A stretch of 64,000 nucleotides of DNA from Prochlorococcus sp. MIT 0701 (GTDB taxonomy: Bacteria; Cyanobacteriota; Cyanobacteriia; PCC-6307; Cyanobiaceae). Below the pieces are notes generated by a model. That model did no database searches. It was given only the letters and a program-made list of their open reading frames with translations, and had not been told where the DNA came from. This document shows, piece by piece, positions 20,158 to 28,985 of this stretch (positions are counted from its first letter, which is position 1; every line of letters begins with the position of its first letter). A program made the position numbers and the translations under genes. The stretch covers positions 20,464-84,463 of the forward strand of contig NZ_JNBA01000030.1 of NCBI RefSeq assembly GCF_000760295.1. The letters are read 5' to 3'.

Positions 20158-20432
20158 CAAGCTGAGCCCCCAGAAACTGGCTTCGGGGCTTCTGGATCCC
20201 AATGGTCAATAATGCCTACAATCGTAAGATCACTAGGATAAGATTTACTTCCTGCCGCCTCTCTCGCAGCAGAGCTGCCGACACAAATAACCCAATCATC
20301 TGGCTTACAACCCACAGCATCGACTGCAACCTTCTTGGAACTTCCATCAAGAACAACTTGAAGGTGTTTGTGTTCGAATCCCGGGATTCGATTGGTGGAA
20401 ACAAGCGGTTTAAGAACCTTGCAAATCAACAT
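20157..20432 (-). CDS. csoS4A: Carboxysome vertex pentamer protein CsoS4A
   Basis: A 91-residue BMV-family pentamer protein capping the icosahedral vertices of the alpha-carboxysome. It begins MLICKVLKPLVSTNRIPGF and has the family segment VAVDAVGCKPDDWVICVGSSAAREA and ending DLTIVGIIDHWD. It lies one base after the csoSCA stop and overlaps csoS4B by one base. Confidence 0.95.
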   Translation of the reverse strand: MLICKVLKPLVSTNRIPGFEHKHLQVVLDGSSKKVAVDAVGCKPDDWVICVGSSAAREAAGSKSYPSDLTIVGIIDHWDPEAPKPVSGGSA

Positions 20433-20433
20433 G

Positions 20434-21981
20434 TCAGTGTGCCTCCTGATGAACAGGCTCCAAGGAGGAACCGACTACCTCTGAAGTATCTTTTTTGTCA
20501 CGATCACGAATCGTCAAGAATGTATGAAGAAGGCCCTGATCGAAAAGGTCAGAGTAACGCTCAGCAATAGCTTGATTTACGCGATAGCAATCAGACATAG
20601 CTCGATCCCTTGCACCTGGGACTTGCCCAGAGTAATCAAAGCGAACAACAACAGGAATTGGCAGATCTCGAGAAACATTCAACCCTTTAAAAATTTTCAC
20701 TCCTACATCTAAATCTGGAGCACCTACTTCGACTGTATCCAAATGAGCGAAATAGGTTAGGTTGCGAAGATGAACTTCCTTAAAACCTATTCCAACTCCA
20801 ATAAAGCGCTCTGCATGCCCAGCATCTGGGTAGGGGCCAGCATGTAATTGCTTCACGTAATCAATCTGAGAAAAGTTGTTTGCAATCAATTTTGTAATGA
20901 ATAACACCATCCCCTGATCAGGTTTCTTAGGTGCACTGGCTTCAACACGTTCAGCAATATGTTGCATTGCCTGAGCTGAAGTTAGAGAAAGCGTCTCTTG
21001 ATAGAGATCTTCAGCCGAAAGCCACTCATCTAAAACAATTGAGCCATCTGCCGCAGGAACATGGACACGAATCGCATCGGTATCGGTATCAAGCCCGATC
21101 AAAAGAAGGTCTACTGATGCACCACAACAGAAACTATTCTCTACGGATTCACGAAAATCAAGAAGACGCTGTTGACCAGCTGAAGCTGCCAATGCATCAT
21201 CACTTCCATGAGCCGCACATCCCTGATGAGATGGATCAAGGGAACTAAAGTGATAGGTGACAACCTTGAGATAACGCGTTGGAGAATCGGCTGAATTTGG
21301 AACACCTTCTCGATAACGTCTGTGTTCTGTCTTAATCCAACGGTTTACGGTTTTCTCAACATCAAATAGAGCGCCTGCATGGGAGCGCCGTCTTACTGAA
21401 CTAAAAGGAATCCGTAAGGCATAAGCAATCGTATGTGCCAAGCGTCCATCAGCGCAGGGGGAGACATCAAGGAGATGAAAACCACAATCAACAAGAAATG
21501 AGTAAAACTCCTTTGCTTGTGGGCTACCTTCTCCTCCTTGAAGAGGATCTTCTTGAAAGAAACGGTCACTCACCTGCTGATGAAACTGAAACACACACCA
21601 AGCAAATAAAGCCCTCATATCTAATGCTCTTACCCAAGCCTGTTCCAAAAGGTGGCTCGGCAAATCAAAACCGAGTTCAGAGCGAGCAAGACTTTGAGAC
21701 TTTGAGACAAAATCCTGATCATGCTGAAGAGCTGAAATCCTTTTAAGCAAGGGCACAATCAGCTCAAAACAGCCTTTGACATTGCCTTCATAAGCCTGAA
21801 GATGCTGATTGAAGGCTCTGTCTGTAAGCGGGTGACATTGGCCTTGTAACCCACGAGCAATACCTCTTGGGGTTGAACCAACAGAGATCTGAGGTGTTAC
21901 CACAGGCCTCCTCCTTGGAGCAGTCGGAGCCAAGGGTCTTTGCGTTTGAGAGGCCAAATTGCGATTGCGATAGGCCATCAA
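20434..21981 (-). CDS. csoSCA: Carboxysomal beta-type carbonic anhydrase CsoSCA
   Basis: CsoSCA (CsoS3) turns bicarbonate into CO2 next to RuBisCO inside the carboxysome. The 515-residue protein has a basic, Pro/Arg-rich N-terminal tail (residues 1-40) of the kind reported to bind RuBisCO. A helical region and the catalytic domain follow. Zinc and catalytic residues are visible as Cys176-x-Asp178-x-Arg180, His244 and Cys255, with the His-to-Cys spacing of 11 seen in the Halothiobacillus enzyme. Four bases separate it from the csoS2 stop. Confidence 0.95.
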   Translation of the reverse strand: MMAYRNRNLASQTQRPLAPTAPRRRPVVTPQISVGSTPRGIARGLQGQCHPLTDRAFNQHLQAYEGNVKGCFELIVPLLKRISALQHDQDFVSKSQSLARSELGFDLPSHLLEQAWVRALDMRALFAWCVFQFHQQVSDRFFQEDPLQGGEGSPQAKEFYSFLVDCGFHLLDVSPCADGRLAHTIAYALRIPFSSVRRRSHAGALFDVEKTVNRWIKTEHRRYREGVPNSADSPTRYLKVVTYHFSSLDPSHQGCAAHGSDDALAASAGQQRLLDFRESVENSFCCGASVDLLLIGLDTDTDAIRVHVPAADGSIVLDEWLSAEDLYQETLSLTSAQAMQHIAERVEASAPKKPDQGMVLFITKLIANNFSQIDYVKQLHAGPYPDAGHAERFIGVGIGFKEVHLRNLTYFAHLDTVEVGAPDLDVGVKIFKGLNVSRDLPIPVVVRFDYSGQVPGARDRAMSDCYRVNQAIAERYSDLFDQGLLHTFLTIRDRDKKDTSEVVGSSLEPVHQEAH

Positions 21982-21985
21982 TCAA

Positions 21986-24361
21986 TCAACCCCTTGCGCC
22001 GCCAGAAACTGTGATCAAGGAGCCTTGATCAGTGTTACCACTTGATCCTGTTACTCGACTCATTGGTTGAGAAAGTTCCTCATTACGCTTTAAATCAGCG
22101 GCAGGCATCGCAGACATCGGGCCTGGCCGAGTTGGATTACGGCGACGAGCAGAAGCTCCTTCGGTACCAGTCACCCTTTCACTGCGATCCCAATCATCTC
22201 CGGTGATATTGAGGCCTGCAGATTGGCCTTCTCCTGTAACTCGTGATTCTGGGCGTTTTTGCCCTACATCATTGGAGGTTTCTTCAACAGGAACCGACTT
22301 AAAATGACGTTTTTTACGATCAAAACGGAACTGCTCAGTACCAGTAATTTTATCAACCGCCATATTAAAAGGACCCGTAATCTGAGAACCCTGCTCATAA
22401 CTTGTACCTGTCACTCCAGAGCGCTGTTCACTCTTCACATGAGCAGCCCTTGCTGGAGACTGAACACTAAAGTGAGTCCAAGGGGCAGACCTTTGTCCAT
22501 CCTGTTGCAACTCACTACCAGCGGGGGCGTCTGATCCACAAGCCTGGGCAAGTTGATCTCCACCAACATATGGGGTGCCAGTCAAAGGTTCACAAGCACC
22601 TTTCTCTGCTCCTGTCATCACTCCACCTACTCCAGGCTGAAGACCTGTCATGACAGCTCCAGGTGTACCCATCATCTTTGGGGTACGGTCCTGAATTTCT
22701 CTTACAGAATTTGTATCACACCAACCAGCAGCTTGTTCAAGCCCACCATATGGAGTTCCAGTGACTGCTTTACATGTTCCAGGCTCATCTCCTGTTACAA
22801 GTTCAGAGCGACCTGTAAGCGTTCCACTAACAGTTTGCGATTTATTTGTGAGGCTTAAACCTACCTTAGCCGCCTCAGGATTTGGCCTGCCACCGCAAAA
22901 TGTTTTGTATTGCTGAGTACCAACATATTCATCACCGGTCACTCTTTTACAACTACCTGGTTCATTACCAGTAACATTCTCCGAGCGAGCAACATTGGTA
23001 CCAGTTACACCTGCTCCACGCAGCGTATGAAATGAACCAACTTTTTCAGCAGGTCTACCTTCAGGGAGTGGGTCAGCTCCAAGATACTGATCACCAGTAA
23101 GTTGCCGATTGGAGCCAGCTTCGTCGCCAGTAACCCTCTCAGAACGTCCAACCATCACACCACTAACCTTTCGACCATCTTCTGTAATGCTCTGGCCAAC
23201 TTTTCTTGGTGAGGGTTGGCTAGCACCACAATATTGATTGGACTGATTCGCCGAGATATATTCGGTACCTGTAAGAGTCTTACAAGTTCCAGGTTCATCA
23301 CCAGTAACTTTTTCAGAGCGGCCAACTTCATTTCCAGTCACTCTATTTCCATGACTTGTATTTGTAACTGCAACCTTTAAAGGTTGCCCAGGTTGCGGCG
23401 CAGACTGGCAAAAGGCATCAAAAACCTCAGAGCCCAAGTATTGAGTGCCGGTAATTGAGCGACAAGTACTCGCTTCATTACCCGTGGTTTTAGAAGAGCG
23501 ATTTGCTTGAGTACCAGTGACGAACTGACCTGTACTGGTTTCACTTAAACCAACTTTCCAATGGGCATCTGCTGCGACTGCCTGCTTGGAACCGTTACGG
23601 TTAGGGCCACAGGGACGACATGCACCAGAACGCTTTTTATCGGTAGATCCACTTTTGCTTCGCAATTCACGAACTCTTTGTGAAATCTCTCGACTTGACA
23701 AGTCAGGGTCTCCCTGACGAGCTACTGATGCTGCAGAAGTAGGTTGATTTGCCGCAGTTTTACCATGCTTGGATTGTGCTTCGCGACGAGCAAGAACTAA
23801 AGCACGGCTTGGATTTTGTATCGCTCTACGTTTCGTAGAAGGACGGTTCACTGAATTTCTTGAACTTAATCTTGAGACAGCATCAAAATTCTTTAAAGAC
23901 TTAGAAGAAGATTTATCAAGATCTTTTTGATTGGCAGATAAATCCTTAGCCTCATGACTGTCAACACTTTGCTGGCTAAACTTAGACGAGAGCTTCTTAA
24001 CATCTGCACGGGTTCTATCTTTACTTTTTGCTGCAGGCTGACCACGGCGAGAAAGCTCATCACGACGTGCCAAAACCAAGTCACGACTTGGGTTGACTAT
24101 GAATTTGGCTTGACGTCTAGGAGCGCTAGGGACTTCTCTAGGAACAGCAAAAGAGGTCTTTGCGTGTACTTTTTCAGATGATATTGAATCAGGACTATTA
24201 TTCGATTTTACAAAAGATTGATCTGTTCTTGTAACACGTGCATCAGAAGCAGTTCGGATGCGATTGGAATTTGATCCACTTAATGCAGTGGATTTCTTGC
24301 CTGAGTTGCTCAGGGCCTTACGGCGTTCAAGCGCTAGCTCTCGACTGGATTGTTTTGCCAT
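21986..24361 (-). CDS. csoS2: Carboxysome scaffold protein CsoS2
   Basis: CsoS2 is the disordered scaffold joining RuBisCO to the shell. The 791-residue protein has four N-terminal basic repeats (around SRELALERRKALS, SRDLVLARRDELS, SRALVLARREAQS and SREISQRVRELRS) that bind RuBisCO. Six middle repeats follow, of the form KVG...VTG..GRSE.VTGDE.G.C..TG..Y, at about residues 263-605. A C-terminal part with VTGT/ITG motifs and a conserved end that binds the shell completes it. Middle repeat 3 lacks the paired Cys and repeat 6 is divergent. Unlike Halothiobacillus, a frameshifted short form is reported to be absent in Prochlorococcus. ATG 24361 is preferred over the in-frame TTG at 24367. Confidence 0.95.
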   Translation of the reverse strand: MAKQSSRELALERRKALSNSGKKSTALSGSNSNRIRTASDARVTRTDQSFVKSNNSPDSISSEKVHAKTSFAVPREVPSAPRRQAKFIVNPSRDLVLARRDELSRRGQPAAKSKDRTRADVKKLSSKFSQQSVDSHEAKDLSANQKDLDKSSSKSLKNFDAVSRLSSRNSVNRPSTKRRAIQNPSRALVLARREAQSKHGKTAANQPTSAASVARQGDPDLSSREISQRVRELRSKSGSTDKKRSGACRPCGPNRNGSKQAVAADAHWKVGLSETSTGQFVTGTQANRSSKTTGNEASTCRSITGTQYLGSEVFDAFCQSAPQPGQPLKVAVTNTSHGNRVTGNEVGRSEKVTGDEPGTCKTLTGTEYISANQSNQYCGASQPSPRKVGQSITEDGRKVSGVMVGRSERVTGDEAGSNRQLTGDQYLGADPLPEGRPAEKVGSFHTLRGAGVTGTNVARSENVTGNEPGSCKRVTGDEYVGTQQYKTFCGGRPNPEAAKVGLSLTNKSQTVSGTLTGRSELVTGDEPGTCKAVTGTPYGGLEQAAGWCDTNSVREIQDRTPKMMGTPGAVMTGLQPGVGGVMTGAEKGACEPLTGTPYVGGDQLAQACGSDAPAGSELQQDGQRSAPWTHFSVQSPARAAHVKSEQRSGVTGTSYEQGSQITGPFNMAVDKITGTEQFRFDRKKRHFKSVPVEETSNDVGQKRPESRVTGEGQSAGLNITGDDWDRSERVTGTEGASARRRNPTRPGPMSAMPAADLKRNEELSQPMSRVTGSSGNTDQGSLITVSGGARG

Positions 24362-24393
24362 GCCCAACCAATAAAAAACGTCGTAAGGAGGAA

Positions 24394-24453
24394 AGAGGCT
24401 CGTTGCCTCTGATGAGAATTAATAGCCCCGAAAGAAAACCTCGAGGCTATTAA
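24394..24453 (-). promoter_or_regulatory. Two hairpins between cbbS and csoS2
   Basis: Hairpin one pairs TTAATAGCC (24419-24427) with GGCTATTAA (24445-24453). Hairpin two pairs AGAGGC (24394-24399) with GCCTCT (24405-24410) and, on the transcript strand, is followed by TTCCTCC. Such intercistronic structures could protect the abundant cbbLS message or attenuate reading into csoS2. Confidence 0.65.
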
Positions 24454-24475
24454 GGAATAGATGCTGAAACTAAAA

Positions 24476-24817
24476 TCAGCGACCTTCAAATACTACGAAT
24501 GCGGTTCCTTGACTTTGGGTGTACGCGTCATAACCAACCATGCGAACATGGTGATCAGGGTATGCACGATGGCAAGCCTCAAGCTCACTGACGACCGTAT
24601 TGAGATCCTTCTCGCCAAAGAAAGGTAACTTCCAATAAGACCAATAGGTCTGCATGGAACCGCTTGGGTGAACGTGCTCAATCACAGGGCTCCATCCCTG
24701 AGCAATGATGTAGGCAATTTGATCGTAAATTTCGTCCTGGGTCATCGGCGGTAAAAAGCCGAAGGTTTCCAGGGTGGCGACTGTTTGATAGTCACCAACT
24801 GTGCTCTGGAAAGGCAT
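24476..24817 (-). CDS. cbbS: RuBisCO small subunit, form IA
   Basis: A 113-residue small subunit of form IA RuBisCO, packed inside the carboxysome. It carries the usual N-terminal ETFGFLPPMTQDEIYDQI and the helical WSPVIEHVHP segment. The later PDHHVRMVGYDAY segment also fits. It lies 108 bases after cbbL with a hairpin in the spacer, and 114 bases before csoS2. Confidence 0.97.
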   Translation of the reverse strand: MPFQSTVGDYQTVATLETFGFLPPMTQDEIYDQIAYIIAQGWSPVIEHVHPSGSMQTYWSYWKLPFFGEKDLNTVVSELEACHRAYPDHHVRMVGYDAYTQSQGTAFVVFEGR

Positions 24818-24893
24818 GGTGAACCTTGGAATGTGGATGTTTGAGGGCCAGTACGACTAAGTGTTGGCCTAACTAAATCTGAGAAAAAGTCTT

Positions 24894-24913
24894 GAGGAGA
24901 CAGATGTCTCCTC
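24894..24913 (-). promoter_or_regulatory. Hairpin between cbbL and cbbS
   Basis: GAGGAGACA (24894-24902) is the exact reverse complement of TGTCTCCTC (24905-24913). It starts 12 bases after the cbbL stop. There is no T-run, so a stability or processing element is more likely than a terminator. Confidence 0.6.
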
Positions 24914-24925
24914 TAATGAGACTCT

Positions 24926-26338
24926 CTACTGAACGTCGAGTTTGTCGACGGTGTCGAACTCGAACTTGATTTCTTTCCAAGTTTCAAGTGCGATTGCCAG
25001 CTCAGGGCTATGCTTCGCGGCTTCCATCAGGATGTCGCGACTTTCCTTCTCGATCTCACGACCTGCATTACGAGCTTTGACACAAGCTTCAAGTGCGACT
25101 CGGTTAGCAGCTGCACCAGCAGCAGACCCCCATGGATGACCATGAGTACCACCGCCGAACTGCAGGCAAGAGTCATCGCCGAAAATTGCCAGCAACGCTG
25201 GCATGTGCCAAACGTGGATACCACCAGAGGCCACAGCAAAGACTCCAGGCATGGAACCCCAGTCCTGGTCAAAGAAGTTGCCGCGATTACGGTCTTCGGG
25301 AACAAAAGACTCACGCAGGTTATCGATATAACCAAGTGTGGTCTGACGATCACCTTCTAGTTTGCCAACCACAGTTCCGGTATGAAGCTGGTCTCCACCG
25401 GAAAGGCGCAAACACTTAGCCAGCACACGGAAGTGGATTCCATGCTTGGGATGACGGTCAATCACCGCATGCATAGCACGGTGAATATGCAACAGCATGC
25501 CGTTTTTACGACACCAGTTCGCTAAACCTGTGTTGGCTGTAAAACCACCAGTGATGTAATCATGCATGATGATTGGCATGTCGAGTTCTTTAGCGAACTC
25601 AGCACGCTCATACATCTCTTCAGGAGTTGTCGCTGTGCAATTGAGGTAATGACCTTTGACTTCTCCAGTTTCTTGTTGTGCAAGCTTGACAGCTTCAGCA
25701 ACAAACTCAAAACGTTCGCGCCAACGCTGGAAAGGCTGAGAGTTGATGTTCTCGTCGTCTTTTGTTAAGTCGAGACCACCACGCAGACACTCATAAACAA
25801 CACGTCCGTAGTTTTTACCAGAAAGGCCAAGCTTGGGCTTAATGGTGCAACCAAGTAAGGGGCGACCGTACTTATTCAAACGATCGCGTTCTACGACGAT
25901 GCCATTAGGAGGACCACCGCAGGTCTTAATGAAGGCCATCGGGAAGCGAATATCTTCCAGACGAAGATGGCGAAGTGCCTTGAAACCGAAGACATTGCCG
26001 ACCAAAGAGGTCAGAACGTTAGTGATTGAACCTTCTTCAAAAAGGTCTAGTGGATAAGCAATGAAGGCATAGAAAGACTCTTTGTCTCCAGGTACATCCT
26101 CAATCCTGTAGCAACGACCCTTGTAAAACTCAAGGTCAGTTAGTAGTTCTGACCAAACTGTGGACCAAGTACCTGTTGAAGATTCAGCAGCAACAGCTGC
26201 CGCAACTTCCTCTTTAGGAACGCCTTCCTGTCCTGTGCACTTAAAGCAGGCCAGCAGGTCGGTGTCTAGGGGTACATAATCGGGAGTCCAGTAGGTGTCT
26301 CTGTACTCCTTAACCCCAGCGTCGTACTTCTTGCTCAT
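24926..26338 (-). CDS. cbbL: RuBisCO large subunit, form IA
   Basis: Catalytic subunit of ribulose-1,5-bisphosphate carboxylase. The 470-residue length is typical of form IA. The active-site Lys segment [13 protein letters not shown] and the carbamylated-Lys motif [17 protein letters not shown] are intact. Loop 6 is seen around [11 protein letters not shown]. The form IA assignment follows from the overall sequence and the cso context. Codon choice is strongly biased, as for a highly expressed gene. Confidence 0.98.
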   Translation of the reverse strand: MSKKYDAGVKEYRDTYWTPDYVPLDTDLLACFKCTGQEGVPKEEVAAAVAAESSTGTWSTVWSELLTDLEFYKGRCYRIEDVPGDKESFYAFIAYPLDLFEEGSITNVLTSLVGNVFGFKALRHLRLEDIRFPMAFIKTCGGPPNGIVVERDRLNKYGRPLLGCTIKPKLGLSGKNYGRVVYECLRGGLDLTKDDENINSQPFQRWRERFEFVAEAVKLAQQETGEVKGHYLNCTATTPEEMYERAEFAKELDMPIIMHDYITGGFTANTGLANWCRKNGMLLHIHRAMHAVIDRHPKHGIHFRVLAKCLRLSGGDQLHTGTVVGKLEGDRQTTLGYIDNLRESFVPEDRNRGNFFDQDWGSMPGVFAVASGGIHVWHMPALLAIFGDDSCLQFGGGTHGHPWGSAAGAAANRVALEACVKARNAGREIEKESRDILMEAAKHSPELAIALETWKEIKFEFDTVDKLDVQ

Positions 26339-26381
26339 GGAATAGCTCCTTTTAAGTCGGTATAGAAGGTTGAGATAGCGC

Positions 26382-26394
26382 GGCTCTTAGAGCC
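26382..26394 (-). promoter_or_regulatory. Small hairpin between csoS1 and cbbL
   Basis: GGCTC (26382-26386) pairs with GAGCC (26390-26394) across a three-base loop in the 69-base spacer. A short, modest structure; listed because the other early cso spacers also hold hairpins. Confidence 0.35.
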
Positions 26395-26407
26395 ATCGCA
26401 GAAGGCC

Positions 26408-26719
26408 TCAGTCCTTCTGACCTACGAAATTGCCGTTGCCTAGCGCAGGCTCAACTTCGCGATGAGGACGGGCAATGATGTGAGCAGCAACAAGGCCATC
26501 ACCTACACGCTCGCAAGCATCAGCGCCAGCACGGACAGCAGCGTTCACAGCGCCTGTTTCGCCACGCACGAGCACGGTGACATATCCACCACCGACAAAC
26601 TCACGACCAATCAGGCGCACTTCAGCTGCCTTGGTCATGGCATCAGCAGCTTCAATTGCTGGCACGAGGCCGCGGGTTTCGATCATGCCTAGGGCGATGC
26701 CCATGGTTTCGTTAGCCAT
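26408..26719 (-). CDS. csoS1: Major carboxysome shell hexamer CsoS1
   Basis: A 103-residue single-BMC-domain protein that forms the hexagonal facets of the alpha-carboxysome. It has the classical ALGMIETRGLVPAIEAADAM start and GGGYVTVLVRGETGAVNAAV, ending in AHIIARPHREVEPAL. It is the first gene of the cso operon. A purine-rich CAGGTAGG lies just before ATG 26719. Confidence 0.97.
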   Translation of the reverse strand: MANETMGIALGMIETRGLVPAIEAADAMTKAAEVRLIGREFVGGGYVTVLVRGETGAVNAAVRAGADACERVGDGLVAAHIIARPHREVEPALGNGNFVGQKD

Positions 26720-27041
26720 TGCCTACCTGGAGTGATAAATGGAATGTTCGCAATGGAGAATGCTCTGCAGCCCATCCTTCCGTCAAGCAAATTTGACCAA
26801 AGAAGGGATCACCATCAGTAGTCGCCTGCATAAGCTGAGCTAATCACCCTGCCCAGGACTGTTTTAAACGACTGTTGTTTTTTTCGTCAGCACTTGCCCA
26901 CATTTGGTTGGCAGCTGGGCTGCATCTCGTTAAAGGCTTTATTCGAGAGAGGCGGTCAGCGTTGGCCGAAGTCTGGTCTTTTCATCCCGTCCTGTCTCAG
27001 ACATTTCAAAGAGCCTTCTCTAAGTCACCCTCTCCAGCAGA
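26720..27041. other. Divergent control region between cso operon and rdgB
   Basis: These 322 bases separate the starts of csoS1 (minus) and rdgB (plus), so they must hold the cso operon promoter and probably the rdgB promoter. No clear -35/-10 pair or repeated operator could be picked out by eye. A small open frame at 26894-27094 is not convincing. Confidence 0.55.
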
Positions 27042-27659
27042 ATGAAAAGCCAGGTTTTTTTTGGTTTGGCTCAACCACTGCTGGCCATTGCTAGTGGAAA
27101 CCCCCGCAAGGTTGCCGAAATCGAGGCAATGCTGGGTCCACTGCCGATCAATGTGCAAAGACAACCCAGTGATCTAAATGTTGAGGAAACCGGTTCCACT
27201 TATCTAGACAATGCCCTCCTTAAAGCTCGTGCGGCAGCAGAACTTTTAGGGAGCTTGGTTATCGCTGACGACTCTGGTCTTGAAGTTGATGCTCTTGATG
27301 GAGCCCCAGGGCTTTTCTCGGCCCGCTATGCCCCAAACAATCAAGAAAAGATCAAAAAAATCCTTGCTGCACTTGCTGACAACCCCTATCGGAGTGCACG
27401 CTTCTGCAGCGTGATGGTTTTATGCGATTCACAGGGTCATCTTCTCAAGGCAGCCGAGGGGACCTGCTGGGGGGAACTGCTGAAAACGCCTGCCTACCAA
27501 GGTGGTGAATTCGAATCACTTTTTTGGGTAAGAGAAGCCAACTGCACCTATGGAGAAATGAACCTCGAACAACTATCAAGACTTGGCAGCCGCGGAAAAG
27601 CCGCTCGGATTCTTGCTCCTTGCCTTCGACAACAAATCGGACTTGAAACGATTAGCTAG
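27042..27659 (+). CDS. rdgB: RdgB/HAM1-type non-canonical purine NTP pyrophosphatase
   Basis: Removes dITP, XTP and similar damaged nucleotides. The 205-residue protein has the N-terminal substrate-binding [14 protein letters not shown], the [16 protein letters not shown] metal-binding motif and the C-terminal RGKAARIL. It lies on the opposite strand inside the carboxysome locus, a position reported for marine alpha-cyanobacteria. The start may be ATG 27042 or a TTG a few codons later. Its 3' end overlaps the csoS1D 3' end by 4 bases. Confidence 0.92.
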   Translation: MKSQVFFGLAQPLLAIASGNPRKVAEIEAMLGPLPINVQRQPSDLNVEETGSTYLDNALLKARAAAELLGSLVIADDSGLEVDALDGAPGLFSARYAPNNQEKIKKILAALADNPYRSARFCSVMVLCDSQGHLLKAAEGTCWGELLKTPAYQGGEFESLFWVREANCTYGEMNLEQLSRLGSRGKAARILAPCLRQQIGLETIS

Positions 27660-28426
27660 CGATTGATTTGATCGATGGCTCGCATTGCCGCAGCTGCAGC
27701 CTCTTCAACATCACCTTCTTTACCCGCCAAAGTGAGCCTGCCAAAGGCGCCAACGCCTTTCACGTCAACGATGGTGATATTGGATGACTTCTCAGCTTCA
27801 TTGGCAGCAATCAACACATACCCGGCAGGTTCGGTTTCAAGAATGAACATGCTCATTCCGGCTTCAATCATCGAACCGCGTCGGTTTTGGCGATTAATCA
27901 AAACAGCGTGATCTGGTGTAATCGCACGGATCACCTCTGTCCAACTCACATCACAAGAGCTTCTCTGACTAACCCGACTGCCAATGGCATCCAAGACAAC
28001 ATCGCCGGAATGGAGAACCGTGCTCTGGTCACGGTGGTATAGGGCCAAAGAACCAAAAGCCCTTTCCACAACCATTTGACCGAGCCGAACATTGCTCGCT
28101 TTCAGGGCAATATCAGTCACTCGATGGACAGCCATGCCTGGTGAGACCTCCATCCACAGGCAAGCATCACCAGGAATCGGTAAAAAGCCTTGACTCACCG
28201 TGCCCATGTAGGCAGCTAGCTGAGGCTGAAGTGAATCGAGGAAAACATACGTGCGCAATTCAATTTGCTGCACATGACTATTTTGACGGCCAACCCTTGC
28301 TGTCTCCGAATCAGTCGTAATGACGCAGCTTGCCCCTGAGGCCTGAGGCAAAACCTCAGTTCCTGTCACCAGCGAGCTTCCACCTTGACGCCGCTCCCGA
28401 ATTTCTAAGCCCGCAAATCGCTGCAT
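27656..28426 (-). CDS. csoS1D: Tandem-domain carboxysome shell protein CsoS1D
   Basis: A pseudohexameric shell protein made of two BMC domains. It forms stacked trimers with a large gated pore thought to pass RuBP and 3-PGA. The 256-residue product (from ATG 28426) has a short variable N-terminus, first domain about residues 50-150 and second about 160-250. The Glu-Arg pair of the pore gate is seen in [14 protein letters not shown]. The frame is open to 28507, but the family length supports 28426. It is convergent with rdgB and divergent from the gene at 28528. Confidence 0.94.
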   Translation of the reverse strand: MQRFAGLEIRERRQGGSSLVTGTEVLPQASGASCVITTDSETARVGRQNSHVQQIELRTYVFLDSLQPQLAAYMGTVSQGFLPIPGDACLWMEVSPGMAVHRVTDIALKASNVRLGQMVVERAFGSLALYHRDQSTVLHSGDVVLDAIGSRVSQRSSCDVSWTEVIRAITPDHAVLINRQNRRGSMIEAGMSMFILETEPAGYVLIAANEAEKSSNITIVDVKGVGAFGRLTLAGKEGDVEEAAAAAMRAIDQINR

Positions 28427-28527
28427 GGCGGGGATAATACCTTGTGATTGAACATATCTTTCAAACGCACTGCTCTTGCAAGCGGCCTTAGAGCCGATAC
28501 CGTCCAAATCAATGATTGGGATGGACT

Positions 28528-28929
28528 ATGGCCACCATGCAAGAAAAAAAATCTGAATCTACAAACCTTCCAACAGACCTAAAAGCAGAGCAAGCACTGG
28601 GTTTAATTGGTTTGGGCCTGATGCAAAAAATGCGGGAAGGTGCAAATGATTGGACATGGTCTCAAGCTGAGACTGGCGGACAAACGGATCTTTTGGCGCT
28701 TCGACAACGCCTCGAGCTCACATCTTTGGCCATTCAAACGGGTGCTCCACTTAGCACAGCTGAGGTGTCAAAACTTCTTGGTGCTAGACCCGGCTCAAAG
28801 GAAGTCACAAGAGGAGGGCTGATCGCAAGGCGAGTCAGCAGAAACGTTTGGAAGCTCAGCAGTTCCGACAAAACTCCAGAGCGCAATGTTGATGGATTCA
28901 GCGGCGATGGATTCCGTCGCCGCCTTTGA
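28528..28929 (+). CDS. Hypothetical protein with helix-turn-helix-like region, divergent from csoS1D
   Basis: I do not recognise the family. The 133-residue protein has a variable Lys/Glu-rich start and a helical middle (QALGLIGLGLMQKM). A stretch at about residues 70-110 reads like a small DNA-binding domain: LSTAEVSKLLGARPG, then GLIARRVSRNVWKL. The C-terminal tail is charged and probably disordered. ATG 28528 or 28537 could start it. Its start lies about 100 bases from the csoS1D start on the other strand, so it could share a promoter region with, and act on, csoS1D. That role is speculation. Confidence 0.65.
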   Translation: MATMQEKKSESTNLPTDLKAEQALGLIGLGLMQKMREGANDWTWSQAETGGQTDLLALRQRLELTSLAIQTGAPLSTAEVSKLLGARPGSKEVTRGGLIARRVSRNVWKLSSSDKTPERNVDGFSGDGFRRRL

Positions 28930-28958
28930 ATCCCTAAAATATTAATCATCAAACTGAT

Positions 28959-28983
28959 CAATCTCCCAAAAGAGATTGTCTTT
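28959..28983. terminator. Terminator-like hairpin between convergent genes
   Basis: CAATCTC (28959-28965) pairs with GAGATTG (28972-28978) and is followed by TCTTT on the plus strand. It lies in the 56-base gap between the stops of 28528-28929 (plus) and 28986-29468 (minus). Confidence 0.55.
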
Positions 28984-28985
28984 AA

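Noticed and set aside
20350..20380. tRNA T-arm-like GTTCGAATCCCGGGATTCG motif
   Set aside because: It lies inside csoS4A in frame and no acceptor stem, anticodon arm or D-arm can be folded around it.
22000..24360. Tandem DNA repeat or satellite in csoS2
   Set aside because: The periodicity reflects the protein repeats of CsoS2 and is not a separate DNA element.
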